DNA of 13,914 nt from Terana coerulea. Its lineage: Eukaryota; Basidiomycota; Agaricomycetes; Polyporales; Phanerochaetaceae. The notes under the pieces were generated by a model. It was not told the DNA's origin. It saw only the letters and a program-made list of their open reading frames with translations, and searched no databases. The DNA is taken from contig JAKOGH010001008.1 in assembly GCA_024811115.1 (NCBI GenBank), forward strand, positions 1-13,914, in the 5' to 3' direction. Shown piece after piece: positions 1 through 8,755 of this stretch; positions within the stretch are counted from its first letter, which is position 1; every line of letters starts with the position of its first letter. The position numbers and the translations under genes were made by a program.

Positions 1-1045
1 AGCGTCGAAGACCCAATGCTGTAACTCCGTCTATGCCTTGAACGCGCACAAGTGTGGAATTCCCTCGGCTGTGGCTTAAGTAAGGTGCGGGTGCGGGTAC
101 GGGTGCGGGGACAGGCATAAATGCCTGAGGCTCGTGGTGGAAGATACCAAGCTGTGCTGTAATCAGACATTGGGAGATGCCCTGTGGGGTGAAGTGTCAG
201 ATTGGACACGCTATGTGACCGGCGGTAGACTTACGAAAAACACGGGGATTATGCATATCATCACATATCCAACATTAAGGTCCGTCTGTCAAGCGAATTG
301 AGCCTTGCAAGATAAGAAAATAATGGGAAGCACTCACGGTGATGTGTCCCTCCGGTGCCAGGGTCGCAATTTCGTACAGTACGAGACCGCCCCAGGTCAC
401 CGCAGCCGACTCCACAATAGCTTCCGTCAGCGTACTCAGATGGCCATCTCCAGTTCCTCCAACCCTCCCTCTAGTTTGTCGTTTAACGTACCTACAAAAT
501 ACAACATCAGTGGTGGTCGTGGGTTACAGCGAACGGAGACCTCTTACACAATCCTACCAACGATGGCGCCGGTGAGCAAAGTGTTGTTTACGAGCATCGC
601 GTATCCCCAGGCGGCGTTTACCGTGAAGGCTGTCTTCTGGTAGTAGGCGTTGTACTTGGTGATGCTGTGGTAGACGGCTAGGTACTGAAAGTCTCCAGCA
701 AAGCCGAGAACTAACCAACAGTCGTAGATTTTTAGATCGTGTAGACAAGGAGGGTTGGTAAAACGCACGCGAGTTAACGAGTACCGCTACGGCGGGAACG
801 TAAAATGCCCACCGAGGGCGTCCGTAGATGACATAGAGCCGCCACGCTAACAATCCGTCCGATAGCAAGCCCTTCATCGTCCGCATCAGTAGGGGCTGAG
901 CTAAGGAAATGAAATGTGTATACAGCGAGTGTCGTAGTCAGACTAACAGTGAGCCTCGTTAGCTAAGATTATTCAAGAGTGAAGCAACGCTGAACCACTC
1001 ACCTGGATACGAAAACAACTGGTACGTACCACGCCGTTTCAGCAT
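1..1045 (-). CDS. Partial spliced gene for a multi-pass membrane protein (basidiomycete 7TM-like family)
   Basis: Six exons can be joined on the minus strand in consistent phase: 1045-1003 (doubtful first exon), 900-769, 710-548, 491-338, 285-235 and 181-1 (runs off the edge). Introns are 1002-901, 768-711, 547-492, 337-286 and 234-182, all GT-AG; the last four are only 52-58 bp. Membrane-like segments include DGLLAWRLYVIYGRPRW, then FTVNAAWGYAMLVNNTLL, then ESAAVTWGGLVLYEIATLAP, then NVGYVMICIIPVFF continuing over a splice into GISQCLITAQLGIF. A Pro/Ala/Val-rich tail follows, coded by a GGGTGC-like hexamer run at 86-110. The pattern recalls integral membrane proteins of unknown function common in Agaricomycetes; this is recognition from memory. 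The N-terminal helices are missing, or lie in decayed DNA beyond 1045. The first exon (starting MLKRRG) is phase-compatible but follows a longer 102 bp intron. No stop or frameshift is seen in the other exons, so the gene may be functional. Confidence 0.75.
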
Positions 1046-1101
1046 CAGCGGGCTGATGAAGCAAGCGGCGCTGCCCAAGCGTCAGCGCTCGCATGATGTA
1101 G

Positions 1102-1440
1102 TGTATCAGAAGCACGACGAATCTGCGCTCGATACATCAGCATGCAAAAATCACCGCCGAGCTGCGTGTTGCCTACAAGCATATGGTCACGGCGCGGAGT
1201 ACTGTGCTTAACCGGTCGCTCCGGCGGAAGGTAGACCGCATAGCGAAGACGAAGAGTACGCAGTATGCACCTGTATCGAAGTGGTTAGATAAGCGGGAGT
1301 AAGGGAGACGTTAGCTGCCACATACCAAAAGTGCGCTGAGAGCGGAGAAGACAACTACTGTGATAGATAAGACTTGGAAGGACCCCTCCAAGGCAGAGGT
1401 GGCTGCCTGCGTGGACGCCATCACAGACAGGGAGAGATAG
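1102..1440 (+). pseudogene. Broken coding remnant of unknown family
   Basis: One plus-strand frame reads as protein-like sequence from 1102 to a TAG at 1438-1440, interrupted by TAA at 1300-1302 and TAG at 1312-1314. The first part is Lys/Arg-rich and helix-forming (for example NRSLRRKVDRIAKTKS, then YAPVSKWLDKRE). The part after the two stops continues in the same frame (LPHTKSALRAEKTTTVIDKT). The stops sit in a 17 bp stretch that begins GTAAGG and ends TTAG, too short for a normal intron. I do not recognise the family. The position between a membrane-protein gene and a decayed repeat suggests a dead transposon fragment, which is inference. It could also be chance openness in a moderately GC-rich sequence. 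Confidence 0.3.
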
Positions 1441-1717
1441 AAACTTGGGTGTATTCGCGGTCCCTGCAGCTGGTAGTTAAGAACAGATCTCCATTGAGGC
1501 TGTATACGGGAACGTTATGAGCGATGGCTAGCAATAGCGCACAACTCCGGAAAGCTAACCTGATACCTCGTCAGCGCTCATAGAATGGTGCGAAACAGAA
1601 GACCCATCATCAACCCCACATTTGTCCGCCCAACTTGGGACTGCTGGTGGACTGCATCCGTCGGTGATGGGTAAACATACCGCGGCTGACAGTCTCGTGA
1701 CTGCCCGCCGCACAGAG

Positions 1718-1723
1718 TATAAA
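1718..1723 (+). promoter_or_regulatory. TATA box of repeat copy A
   Basis: TATAAA occurs in the context CAGAGTATAAAGC, matching GCAGAGTATAAAGC in copy B (9885-9890). Copy C has TATATAA at the aligned place. Retention in three otherwise diverged leaders suggests a former RNA polymerase II promoter driving rightward transcription through the tandem array and stem-loop block. Transcription itself is inferred. Confidence 0.55.
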
Positions 1724-1804
1724 GCAAGCCTCTGCTCTGCTGTTAACGAAAGCCAGAGCCCGCCTCTCACCGCCGCGATACCCCCTTCCTCCCCTCTCTC
1801 TCAG

Positions 1805-2205
1805 GGTTCGCCCTTCATCGGTGGATGGCGTTGGCGGCTTGGGGTTCGCCCTGCGTCGGGGTTCGCCTCGCCGTCCGCTGTACGCCACTTCTTCTGTCTC
1901 AGGGTTCGCCCTTCATCGAGATCGGCGGTGGTGGTTTGGGGTTTGCCCTGCGTCGGGGTTCGCCTCGACGTCCATCGCTCGCCAGTCTCTTTCTTCCGGG
2001 GTTCGCCCTTCATCGACGATGGTGTCGGCGGTTTAGGGGTTCGCCCTGCGTCGGGGTTCGCCCTGGCGTCCGCTGTATGCCACTTCCTCTCTCTCAGGAT
2101 TCGCCCTTCGTTCAGGCTGGCGGTGGCGGTCTGGGGTTCGCCCTGCGTCAAGGTTCGCCTTGTCGTCCATCACTTTCCAGTCTTTTTTCTCTCAGGGTTC
2201 GTCCT
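1805..2205 (+). repeat. 97-98 bp tandem array in copy A (four units)
   Basis: Units begin at the GGTTCGCCC-type motif at 1805, 1903, 2000 and 2098, with a degenerate fifth start at 2196, giving spacings of 98, 97, 98 and 98 bp. Each unit carries GGTTCGCC about three times: once followed by CTTCATCG or CTTCGTT, then in the pair GGGTTCGCCCTGCGTCGGGG plus TTCGCC. A pyrimidine-rich spacer such as TTCTGTCTCAG separates units. Few stop codons occur in any frame, so long overlapping open frames appear on both strands; I do not treat them as genes. Confidence 0.9.
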
Positions 2206-2247
2206 CGCCGTCCTGCTTTCTTGTCAAGATTCCAGTGTGTGTCACTG

Positions 2248-2410
2248 CGGGGGACGCCCCGTGTGTGGTCGTAGCCCGGTCTCTGTAGATACTCCGCCTG
2301 TTGTCCTCGCTCCAATGTATTCTCGGCGGAGGGCAGCCACTTGTTGCTGCCCTGGCACGACCTCTTCGCGGTCGCCGGGACGAGTACTCCTCGGGTCTGA
2401 CCCCCGAGGA
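2248..2410 (+). other. Conserved stem-loop cluster of copy A
   Basis: Four hairpins follow the tandem array. (0) CGGGG at 2248-2252 pairs with CCCCG at 2257-2261 around GACG. (1) GGGCAGC at 2331-2337 pairs with GCTGCCC at 2346-2352 around an 8-base loop. (2) CCTGG plus CGACC (2351-2362) pairs with GGTCG plus CCGGG (2370-2379) around TCTTCGC; it overlaps hairpin 1 by two bases, so the two may be alternatives. (3) TCCTCGGG at 2388-2395 pairs with CCCGAGGA at 2403-2410. Hairpins 1 and 3 are also found at collinear positions in copies B and C with compensating arm changes. They could act in the RNA, in single-stranded DNA during movement, or in processing; no function is shown. Confidence 0.6.
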
Positions 2411-3621
2411 CGAAACTAACTTGTGCCAAAGCTCCAGTGTACTTCCATAGCTTGCAAAAATAGATCTTGCTCATATTCGCCAGCTCCTTTCCACAATTCT
2501 CGTGAGCCGTGTCCTTCTCAAACGACCGTTAGGTTGTATTTACCTTAGTTCTCTCTCGCGTTCCGACATTCTGATTCCTGGCCAGGGGCCAAACACAGTC
2601 ATTGGAAGTCGAGGCAATGCTAAGCCCAGCCAGTTCAACTGACTCATCCTGCAGCCCATCGCACGAGAGCTTCGTGAAGAGGCAAGTATTGGCGTCGGCC
2701 AGTCTGCGTCTCTATCATTGCGCTCTCGGTTCCCTGACCAGTGGAGAGTTGCTGTCAGAAAGAAAAAGTCAGTCCCCTCAGCGTGAAAATAGCAACAAGC
2801 GGCAGGCGTACGTTATATCCGCAGACCGATTAGCAGCTAAGTACACCTCTCTTGGATGGTTGTATTGTGAGCTGACCAAGTACCTGCCGGCGTGGGAGGC
2901 TGCTCTTCTCCGAATGAGCGACAGAGACAGGAATTGTGCAATATGCGCAGCTTACGTCCGTGGGATAGCATACGTTGAGGCACGCCACGGTATAACCTGA
3001 AAAGAATTTCAATTCTGCTGAGAAATAGTAACTGGCTGTGTGAAGACGCACCTTCGAGTACGCACACGTGCATATACTTCAATCATCTGCACATGTATCC
3101 GTTGGAGCAATATTCAGAACAATTCGCGCTGTTGCGACACACCACTGAAAACATGCTTTACACTCACGACATGGCTTTTGCTCCCGAGTGCTCTTATATT
3201 GTGATGACGATGAAAGAGAGAAGTACTGGGACCTCGTCAGACGCGAGGCGGGAGAGATAATTACGGTCGAGAGCAAGTCGCGAAGATGGGCGCCAATGCC
3301 ATCCGGCCCTTGTTCCCTTCCTCCATGTCCAGTTCCTGAATCGCTGCCAGTGGCTCCGGACTGTCTCTCAAGCACGCTACCACTTGCGTCGCGGACTATA
3401 CGACATTCCTCGGGCACCACTCAAGTCGTGATTAATAGCAACGTCGACTGGCAGTCTACCTCTGGCGACCTCGCGCGGACGGCTGTGCCTAGGCTCTGAG
3501 ATGACCGCAGCAAGAAAGGGCTGCTGTGGGCGATTTGAGATGGAGACATGGTCATATGGGAGTTTTTTCAGTGTCTGTATCTGGCTTAGGCTGAGGACAG
3601 TCGTAAGAATTTGGGCCTCAG

Positions 3622-3846
3622 GTGCGCCAGCTGCACTCATGCACGCTTATACGTCGATGCTCATGACGCCATTGCTGTGGAATAGCAATGTGTACAGTTC
3701 AAAACTTGGCCGAGGCAGCGGTGAGTTGGGTTCAGTCTCCGTTTCTCCCGACGACGTTACCTATCGCGGACGGTCCTGACTCTGTACACGGCGACCACAA
3801 CATAGCCCTCCGCAACCCAACGGTAGTAATTGTACGGCAAATCACG
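3622..3846 (+). pseudogene. Decayed exon of unknown protein in copy A
   Basis: The segment follows CCTCAG (a possible acceptor) and ends at ACG before GTGAGTAA (a possible donor). The frame reads GAPAALMHAYTSMLMTPL, then NSNVYSSKLGRGSGELGS, then PDDVTY. A length difference against copy C then shifts the frame, after which it reads DGPDSVHGDHNIALRNPT. Copies B (11895-12112) and C (7311-7097) encode matching sequence, for example DGSDSVHGNHNIAIRNPTGV in C. The family is not recognised. A possible upstream exon ends with VDWQSTSGDLARTAVPRL (3446-3499, plus strand). The frameshift and lack of a continuous upstream frame argue that this copy is dead. Confidence 0.45.
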
Positions 3847-4140
3847 GTGAGTAATACTTTCTGTCTAAAGCTTCGAGCGATGTGGATTATGGAGACGTGC
3901 CACCGTCACAGCATCATGCGTTTGCCAAGGATAATGGGAGGAATCATCGATCGGGGATAGCTGGCGCGTCGGGTTAGCTCTCAGCTTCGTGTCTGCTCTA
4001 ACGACTCGGATTCCCAGCCGGTCGCTAACTTTGTGCCGTCTGTAGGTCTACATCGCAAGTTTATTCCCTTGGCAACGTTGATCACACGTAGAACACCGTC
4101 AGCCCAATACCGCACATCGAGCACGAATCCTGAGCACAGA

Positions 4141-5029
4141 TCGACATGCTAAGTCTGGAGACCTGAGGTCCCGCCCTCGCCGACGCCGAGCTTCTCGTCC
4201 TCGTCGCCGTGCAGCGCGCGCCGCCGCTGCGCCGCGAACTGCCAGTGATCGGAACTGTAAACCCCGGGTTCTCCGCCCAGCGAACAGTTCGACGCTCAAG
4301 CGCTTTCGGACACGAACATACCCGCAATCCCCACCTTTCAACTCTGCCTCTCCTAAGGTCGCTTTTTGTCAACGTACCCCCCTCCCCCCTCACGTTATCG
4401 ACTGACCTGATTTCCCTCCCCGTACTCTTCATACCTATTCCAGCTTTTGTGCACCAAAACTGCATCTTGGCGTCATGCTTGAACGCATGAAGTATCCGCG
4501 CTGCGCATTGTCGTCCTCTGCCGCGTCTCGAGAGCTCGCACTCCCCTCAGATCCTGTGCATGACCATCCCTCAGCCGAACGACCACGCGTTGCCAACCGC
4601 CCCAAGACCCTTTTCCGTGACGCCCCCGACTTTGCCTATGAGCAAGCCTGCGCCGGAGTCATTTGGTTCCAACAAAGGCGAAACTACCTTTCGGGGTTTC
4701 GACCATGCGGATTTCTGTGTTCATGGCCAACTCGCCTCCCTATCCTCCCACGTTTCGAATTGCCTCCTTTAAGACCAAACTCAATCGCCCACGCCCTTGA
4801 GACCCTCCACCATTCCATCTATCGCTCCGGGCTTGCCGGCGCTTTTCGCTTTGTCGTTGACATCTGCATGCACTCCGATGTGCTGTCCCCACCCTGTTGT
4901 ACATAAATCCACAGACCAAAAACCCAGTGTTTGCCGACGCCCAATACCCCACGGGGTTCTGCAGAAATAGGCTGCTCTATAGAGGACCGCCATATTCTCT
5001 ATATATTCTATTCCATGTGTGACCATTCA
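4141..5029. other. No confident gene; pyrimidine-rich plus strand with weak coding candidates
   Basis: The plus strand is strongly pyrimidine-rich, with a C/T tract at 4376-4430 that resembles a fungal promoter or leader. Plus-strand frames open from ATG at 4475 (143 codons) and, overlapping it, from ATG at 4560 (70 codons, containing MSKPAPESFGSNKGETTFRG). On the minus strand a 48-codon frame (4295-4152, stop 4151-4149) ends in an acidic, C-terminus-like stretch (ALHGDEDEKLGVGEGG). None has a recognisable domain, and the plus and minus candidates are on opposite strands. The block begins where similarity to copy B stops, so it may be a separate insertion or an unrelated flank. Confidence 0.25.
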
Positions 5030-5199
5030 GTGAGTTCCTCCCACTATCTCGATGGTGTGCTCTTAGCTTACCTATGCTACATAGCCTTCCATTCTGCCGC
5101 GATACCCGCGGGGCCTCAGCTTGTCAACAGATGAGATCCACACATGTACGTTCCAGCAGTGTTTTTCTCAGGAGGATCTACTAACTGATCCGTCTATAG
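5030..5199 (+). other. Two intron-like segments flanking a 61 bp exon-like segment
   Basis: 5030-5084 runs from GTGAGT to TAG (55 bp). 5146-5199 runs from GTACGT to TATAG (54 bp), with a good branch-site match, CTAAC, about 18 bases before its end. Sizes match the introns of the membrane-protein gene at the left edge. The preceding open frame (4931-5029) joins the 61 bp segment in phase, but after the second junction it meets a stop within 20 codons, and an upstream TAA limits the other side. This may be a remnant of a plus-strand spliced gene. The product is not recognised. Confidence 0.3.
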
Positions 5200-6904
5200 C
5201 ACCACGCCTGCCTTCAACTCGAGCCACATCATCCACTCATTATAACTAATCACTGCGCGACGTGCCCTGGTAGCCACTTTTTTTCCTTTGGGATACCCCA
5301 GACTTGTAGTTCCCGCACTGTACGAAACCTCAGTAATACCGTATTCAATGTCAGATATTGTACGAATTCCCCACACAGTACCAATTCACTCTCGGGTGTG
5401 ACTCGGGCCATCGTTTGTCTGCGGCCCCTGAAAACTTCAAGAAGAAATAGACCACCTGGACCAATTCATCAATTGAGGATCTGAACGAATAAGGCGTTTG
5501 AAACATACCACGCATGTGAAGCGGGTGTAGTAGGCATTAGATCGGAGTCAAAGCAGGACTATCACCGCCACGGAAACGTCGCTCTATGGCGTATGACTTG
5601 ATCTTTCGGTTTGGGCAAACTCCGTCAGAGTGGCTATCTTGCTGGTTAAAAGTGTCAGGAATGTCATGAAAGGATATTCACATGTGTTTACACTACCCCC
5701 AAACACACAGCTTTGAAGCGTGTTGAGCGAGGTGAGCTCGAACTCGACGAGAGCCCATAGAGTATATTGTCGGCGACGAGCAATATTAGGGCTGAGTATT
5801 CTTGCCATTCAACAAATCGTAGACAGCTTCCATTGAAGTAGATACGTAAGGTGTGCTATGGAAGGCAGAGCGTACAGACTGCGGATACCAGCCGTACTCA
5901 ATGTACACAGGTGAACTGCGTAGTGTGGCCAACGAAGCCGCAAAACTGTAAGACATGATGAGCGCCGTCGGAGAGCTTTATGAGGAGTCCATACCTAGGG
6001 CGTATCGAGCTTGTGATGGTATTGAACTCAGGGAATTTCCTACAGAATGTGTCGCTGGCCGTCGAAGTTCCTGAAACACTTATTTCCGCTACCTCTGCAC
6101 TTTAGGAGTTGAAGTGCCTTGAGGTCTTGAAGTAACATCCTCATAGGTTTGATATAGCGCATGCGCAAGTGTCCATTCACTGGACGCAGGTACACACCTG
6201 GATCGCTACGGTGTCTTTTGAATTTCTCCATCACGCTTTTGGGGTATATTCTTGAAGCGAAATCTTCTTGTCGGTTGTTCATTCATTGGCTTAGCAGGAC
6301 GAGAATGGGTGAGGTCTACAGCATCAAGGGAAGTAAAAAGGGTAACACACCTCTACTGTCATTTGACACCTTCCCTCTGTCAGTGCACTTGTACACGCGT
6401 AACCAGCACGAACATCCCGTTGAGGCGTCATCTTTCTGGGCGCGATATATCCCACCTTGCGAACTTCGATAAGACGGCACCTTGCATAGTGCACGCAGAG
6501 GGAGTCGGAGTCGGCCCGATCCGTCGCGTTCACGGGCTTGTTCTCAAGTGCAATGAGATTATAGACCGGCGCAGTAGTGTGTAGTCCGCGGGTATGTCGA
6601 AAGTAAGAGCACAAGTTGCATGCGAAGGTGAACGTGGAGGAGAGAAGTGCGAACCGCCGAGACACTGTCCTGCTCGGCTCAGCGCGAGCAGGTTCAATAC
6701 GACGACATCCGAGCTGGCCAAGAGACACTGCCGCTGCATGATCCTGCCGTCGAGGTACGTGGTGGCACGATTGCACTGATTTCCAACGAAGAGCGCAAAC
6801 GCTGCAACCCTACCGATCACTGACATGCGAATGACTGCACGAATTACGCGACCAGAACCAGCAGTGATAGCGTGGACCAAAATCTTGGGGACGCATCGCG
6901 TATG
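5200..6904. other. No confident gene; short unassigned open frames on the minus strand
   Basis: Several short minus-strand frames look somewhat protein-like, but none shows a known domain. 5376-5194 contains GIRTISDIEYGITEVSYSAG. 5808-5584 contains ARRRQYTLWALVEFELTSLN. 5956-5786 is a 56-codon ATG frame containing YIEYGWYPQSVRSAFHSTPY. 6282-6040 is an 80-codon frame containing YLRPVNGHLRMRYIKPMRML. 6934-6530 contains a hydrophobic stretch, IRMSVIGRVAAFALFVGN, just past the 3' end of copy C. They could be exons of a decayed minus-strand gene, but I could not join them by convincing introns. No RNA gene or tandem repeat was seen. Confidence 0.2.
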
Positions 6905-7096
6905 GAGATAATAAAAGAGGTTCATAGAGTTCAAGCCTTTATCAAATGACCTCAGGCTTAGAGTTTCTTTGGTTCTTTAACAACAGCTGAACGTCAGAAC
7001 GGACGCATATACCAAGCCGCAGCGCCACTTAACATGCGTGCAGTGCACGCAAGGACGTCTGGATTCCTGAGTGGCCACAGGCCCGGGGTCGCGTAG

Positions 7097-7311
7097 AATG
7101 ATAACTCCAGTTGGGTTGCGGATAGCGATGTTGTGGTTGCCGTGTACAGAGTCAGAACCGTCCTCAGGATAGGTCATGTCGTCGGGAGCAACCGAGAGTG
7201 AACGCAAAGCACCGCAGCCTTGGCCAAGTCTTGAACTGTACACATTGCTATTGTACGGCAATAGAGTCATGAGTATCAACGTACTGGCATGCATGAGGCT
7301 AGCTGGCGCAC
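7097..7311 (-). pseudogene. Decayed exon of unknown protein in copy C
   Basis: This is the best-preserved version of the exon found in all three copies. After a possible acceptor (TTCAG, minus strand) the frame runs without a stop through GAPASLMHASTLILMTLLPY, NSNVYSSRLGQGCGALRSLS, APDDMTYP and DGSDSVHGNHNIAIRNPTGV. Several differences from copies A and B fall at third codon positions, which suggests a period of protein-level constraint. The GTGAGT donor that follows this exon in A and B is absent here because of the deletion. The family is not recognised. Confidence 0.45.
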
Positions 7312-8611
7312 CTGAAGTCGAAACTCCTTAAGACTGTCCTTCTCACAGCCTCTGCCCAAACCAGACACGGCTTACAGGCACCTAGAATCTCCGATATGGC
7401 CAAGTCTCCATCTCAAATCGTGCATAGCAGCCTGTTCTTGCTGGGGTCGTCTTGCAGCCCTAGACGTAGCCATCCGCGCAAGGTCGCCAGAGAGTAGCCT
7501 GCCACTCGACATTGCCGATGAACACGACAAGAATACTGCCCGAGGAATGTCGTATAGTACAAGACGCAAGTGCTGGTGCATTTGAGAGACAGTCCGGGTC
7601 ATCGCCAGCGATTCAGGAACTCGACATGGAGGAAGGGAAGACGAGGCCAGAGATTATTGGCGCCCATCGTCATGACCTTGCACTCAGCCGTAATTGTCTC
7701 TGAGTCTCCTGCTTTGCGTTCGACAAGGTCCTGCTGAGGTCCCGGTGCCCTTCTCTTCCATCGACATCACAATGCCAGAGCACGAAGGAGTAAAGTGCAT
7801 ACCATAACGTAACGCATCCTTTTCGGTAGTATGTCCATAGCGGAAACTGATCTCTCTCTCAGTACTAGTCGGGACGGACGAGCGTGCCTGCTGCAGGTGA
7901 ACCTCGCATCCACGTATTGTTCCGGCACTTTGCACCAGCAAATATACCCGCAGCTGCTTGGGATTTATGCGCATGTGTGTATCCGATTAAGGTTCGTCCT
8001 CACGAGGCCGCTCCCGATTTCTTAGCCGAATTGAAGATTCTTTTCAGGTTATACCGTCGCGTATTTCAATGTATGCTACTCCATGGAAGTAAGATGCGCA
8101 TATTTCATGCTTCATATATGTGCCCCTGTCGTTAAGTTGAAGAAGGGCACCATTCCCGCGGAGGCTGGCGCTTGGTCGACGCGCAACACGACCATCCAAG
8201 ACAATTGTACTTGGTTGCTAGGAGCTCTCGGGATATAACGTACGTCTGCCGCTTGTTGCCATATTGTCGGGATAAGAGTACTGATCCTTCTCAGACAGCA
8301 AGTCGTTCAGTGACCCAAGAGCACGGCAATGGAGACCCAAACTGGCCGACACTATACGCGAAGCTCTCCTGCGGTGGGCTGCCAGTCGGACGACCTGGCA
8401 TGGCCCAGCATTGCCTGAGCTTACAATCACTGTCTTCGGCTCGCGGCGGACTGTGATATTGAAACACGAGAGAAAAGCCAGGTAAATACGACCCGAGGCC
8501 CATTTGAGACGAACACGGCTGACAGTGTGTGGAAAGGAGCTGTCGAATACAATCAAATTATATTGTTGCAAACTATAGAAGGACATCGAAGCTTTGGCAC
8601 GAGTTAGTTTC

Positions 8612-8693
8612 GTCCTCGAGGGTCGTCCTCGAGAAGTACTTGTCTCAATGACCACGTAGAGGTCCGTGCCAGGACGACCACAGGCGGCCGTCC
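8612..8693 (-). other. Conserved stem-loop cluster of copy C
   Basis: On the minus strand GGACGGC (8693-8687) pairs with GTCGTCC (8678-8672) around an 8-base loop, at the same place and with the same loop size as hairpin 1 of A and B. CTCGAGG (8633-8627) pairs with CCTCGAG (8621-8615), collinear with hairpin 3. Relative to A and B, pair 3 of hairpin 1 changed from G-C to A-T, pair 5 became G-C, pair 6 became G.T, and the sixth column of hairpin 3 changed from G-C to A-T. The middle hairpin is reduced to GACC/GGTC. Confidence 0.6.
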
Positions 8694-8755
8694 CCCATCG
8701 AGAATACATTTGTAACAGTCGACATGCAAGCTACCTAACCACAGCCGCCACGGAA

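Larger units (their letters stand above)
1672..4140 (+). repeat. Copy A of a three-copy dispersed repeat (about 2.5 kb)
   Basis: This stretch aligns along most of its length with 9838-12430 in the same orientation and with 9320-7090 on the minus strand. Order: leader with TATA box, four 98 bp tandem units, GC-rich stem-loop block, then about 1.7 kb of decayed sequence. Easily found shared blocks are GACGAAACTAAC (2410), TTTCAATTC (3006) and TGTAGGTCTACATCG (4041). Compared with B and C it lacks roughly 70 bp near 3118. The 5' edge is abrupt near 1672: the AATAAACA block of B and C is only TAAACA here. The 3' edge fades between about 4090 and 4145. No terminal inverted or direct repeats and no target duplication were found, so the element class is unknown. 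Confidence 0.85.

Noticed and set aside
1805..2205. GGTTCG motifs as tRNA B boxes or tRNA-derived repeats
   Set aside because: The following bases (CCC) do not fit the B-box consensus, no A box or cloverleaf was found, and the motif recurs three times per unit.
1622..2419. 265-codon plus-strand open frame across the copy A array, and the similar frames at 9899-10484
   Set aside because: Openness comes from a stop-poor, GC-rich 97-98 bp repeat and is present in several frames on both strands. Copies A and B do not keep one shared frame, and the unit length is not a multiple of three.
2602..3000. 132-codon open frame in the body of copy A
   Set aside because: The same region is frameshifted and stopped in B and C. 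Differences between A and B in the aligned frame ARELREEASIGVGQS are spread over all codon positions.
8218..8709. 163-codon minus-strand open frame in copy C
   Set aside because: It runs through the stem-loop block and body, and the corresponding frames in A and B stop after 34-45 codons. It is open only in one copy.
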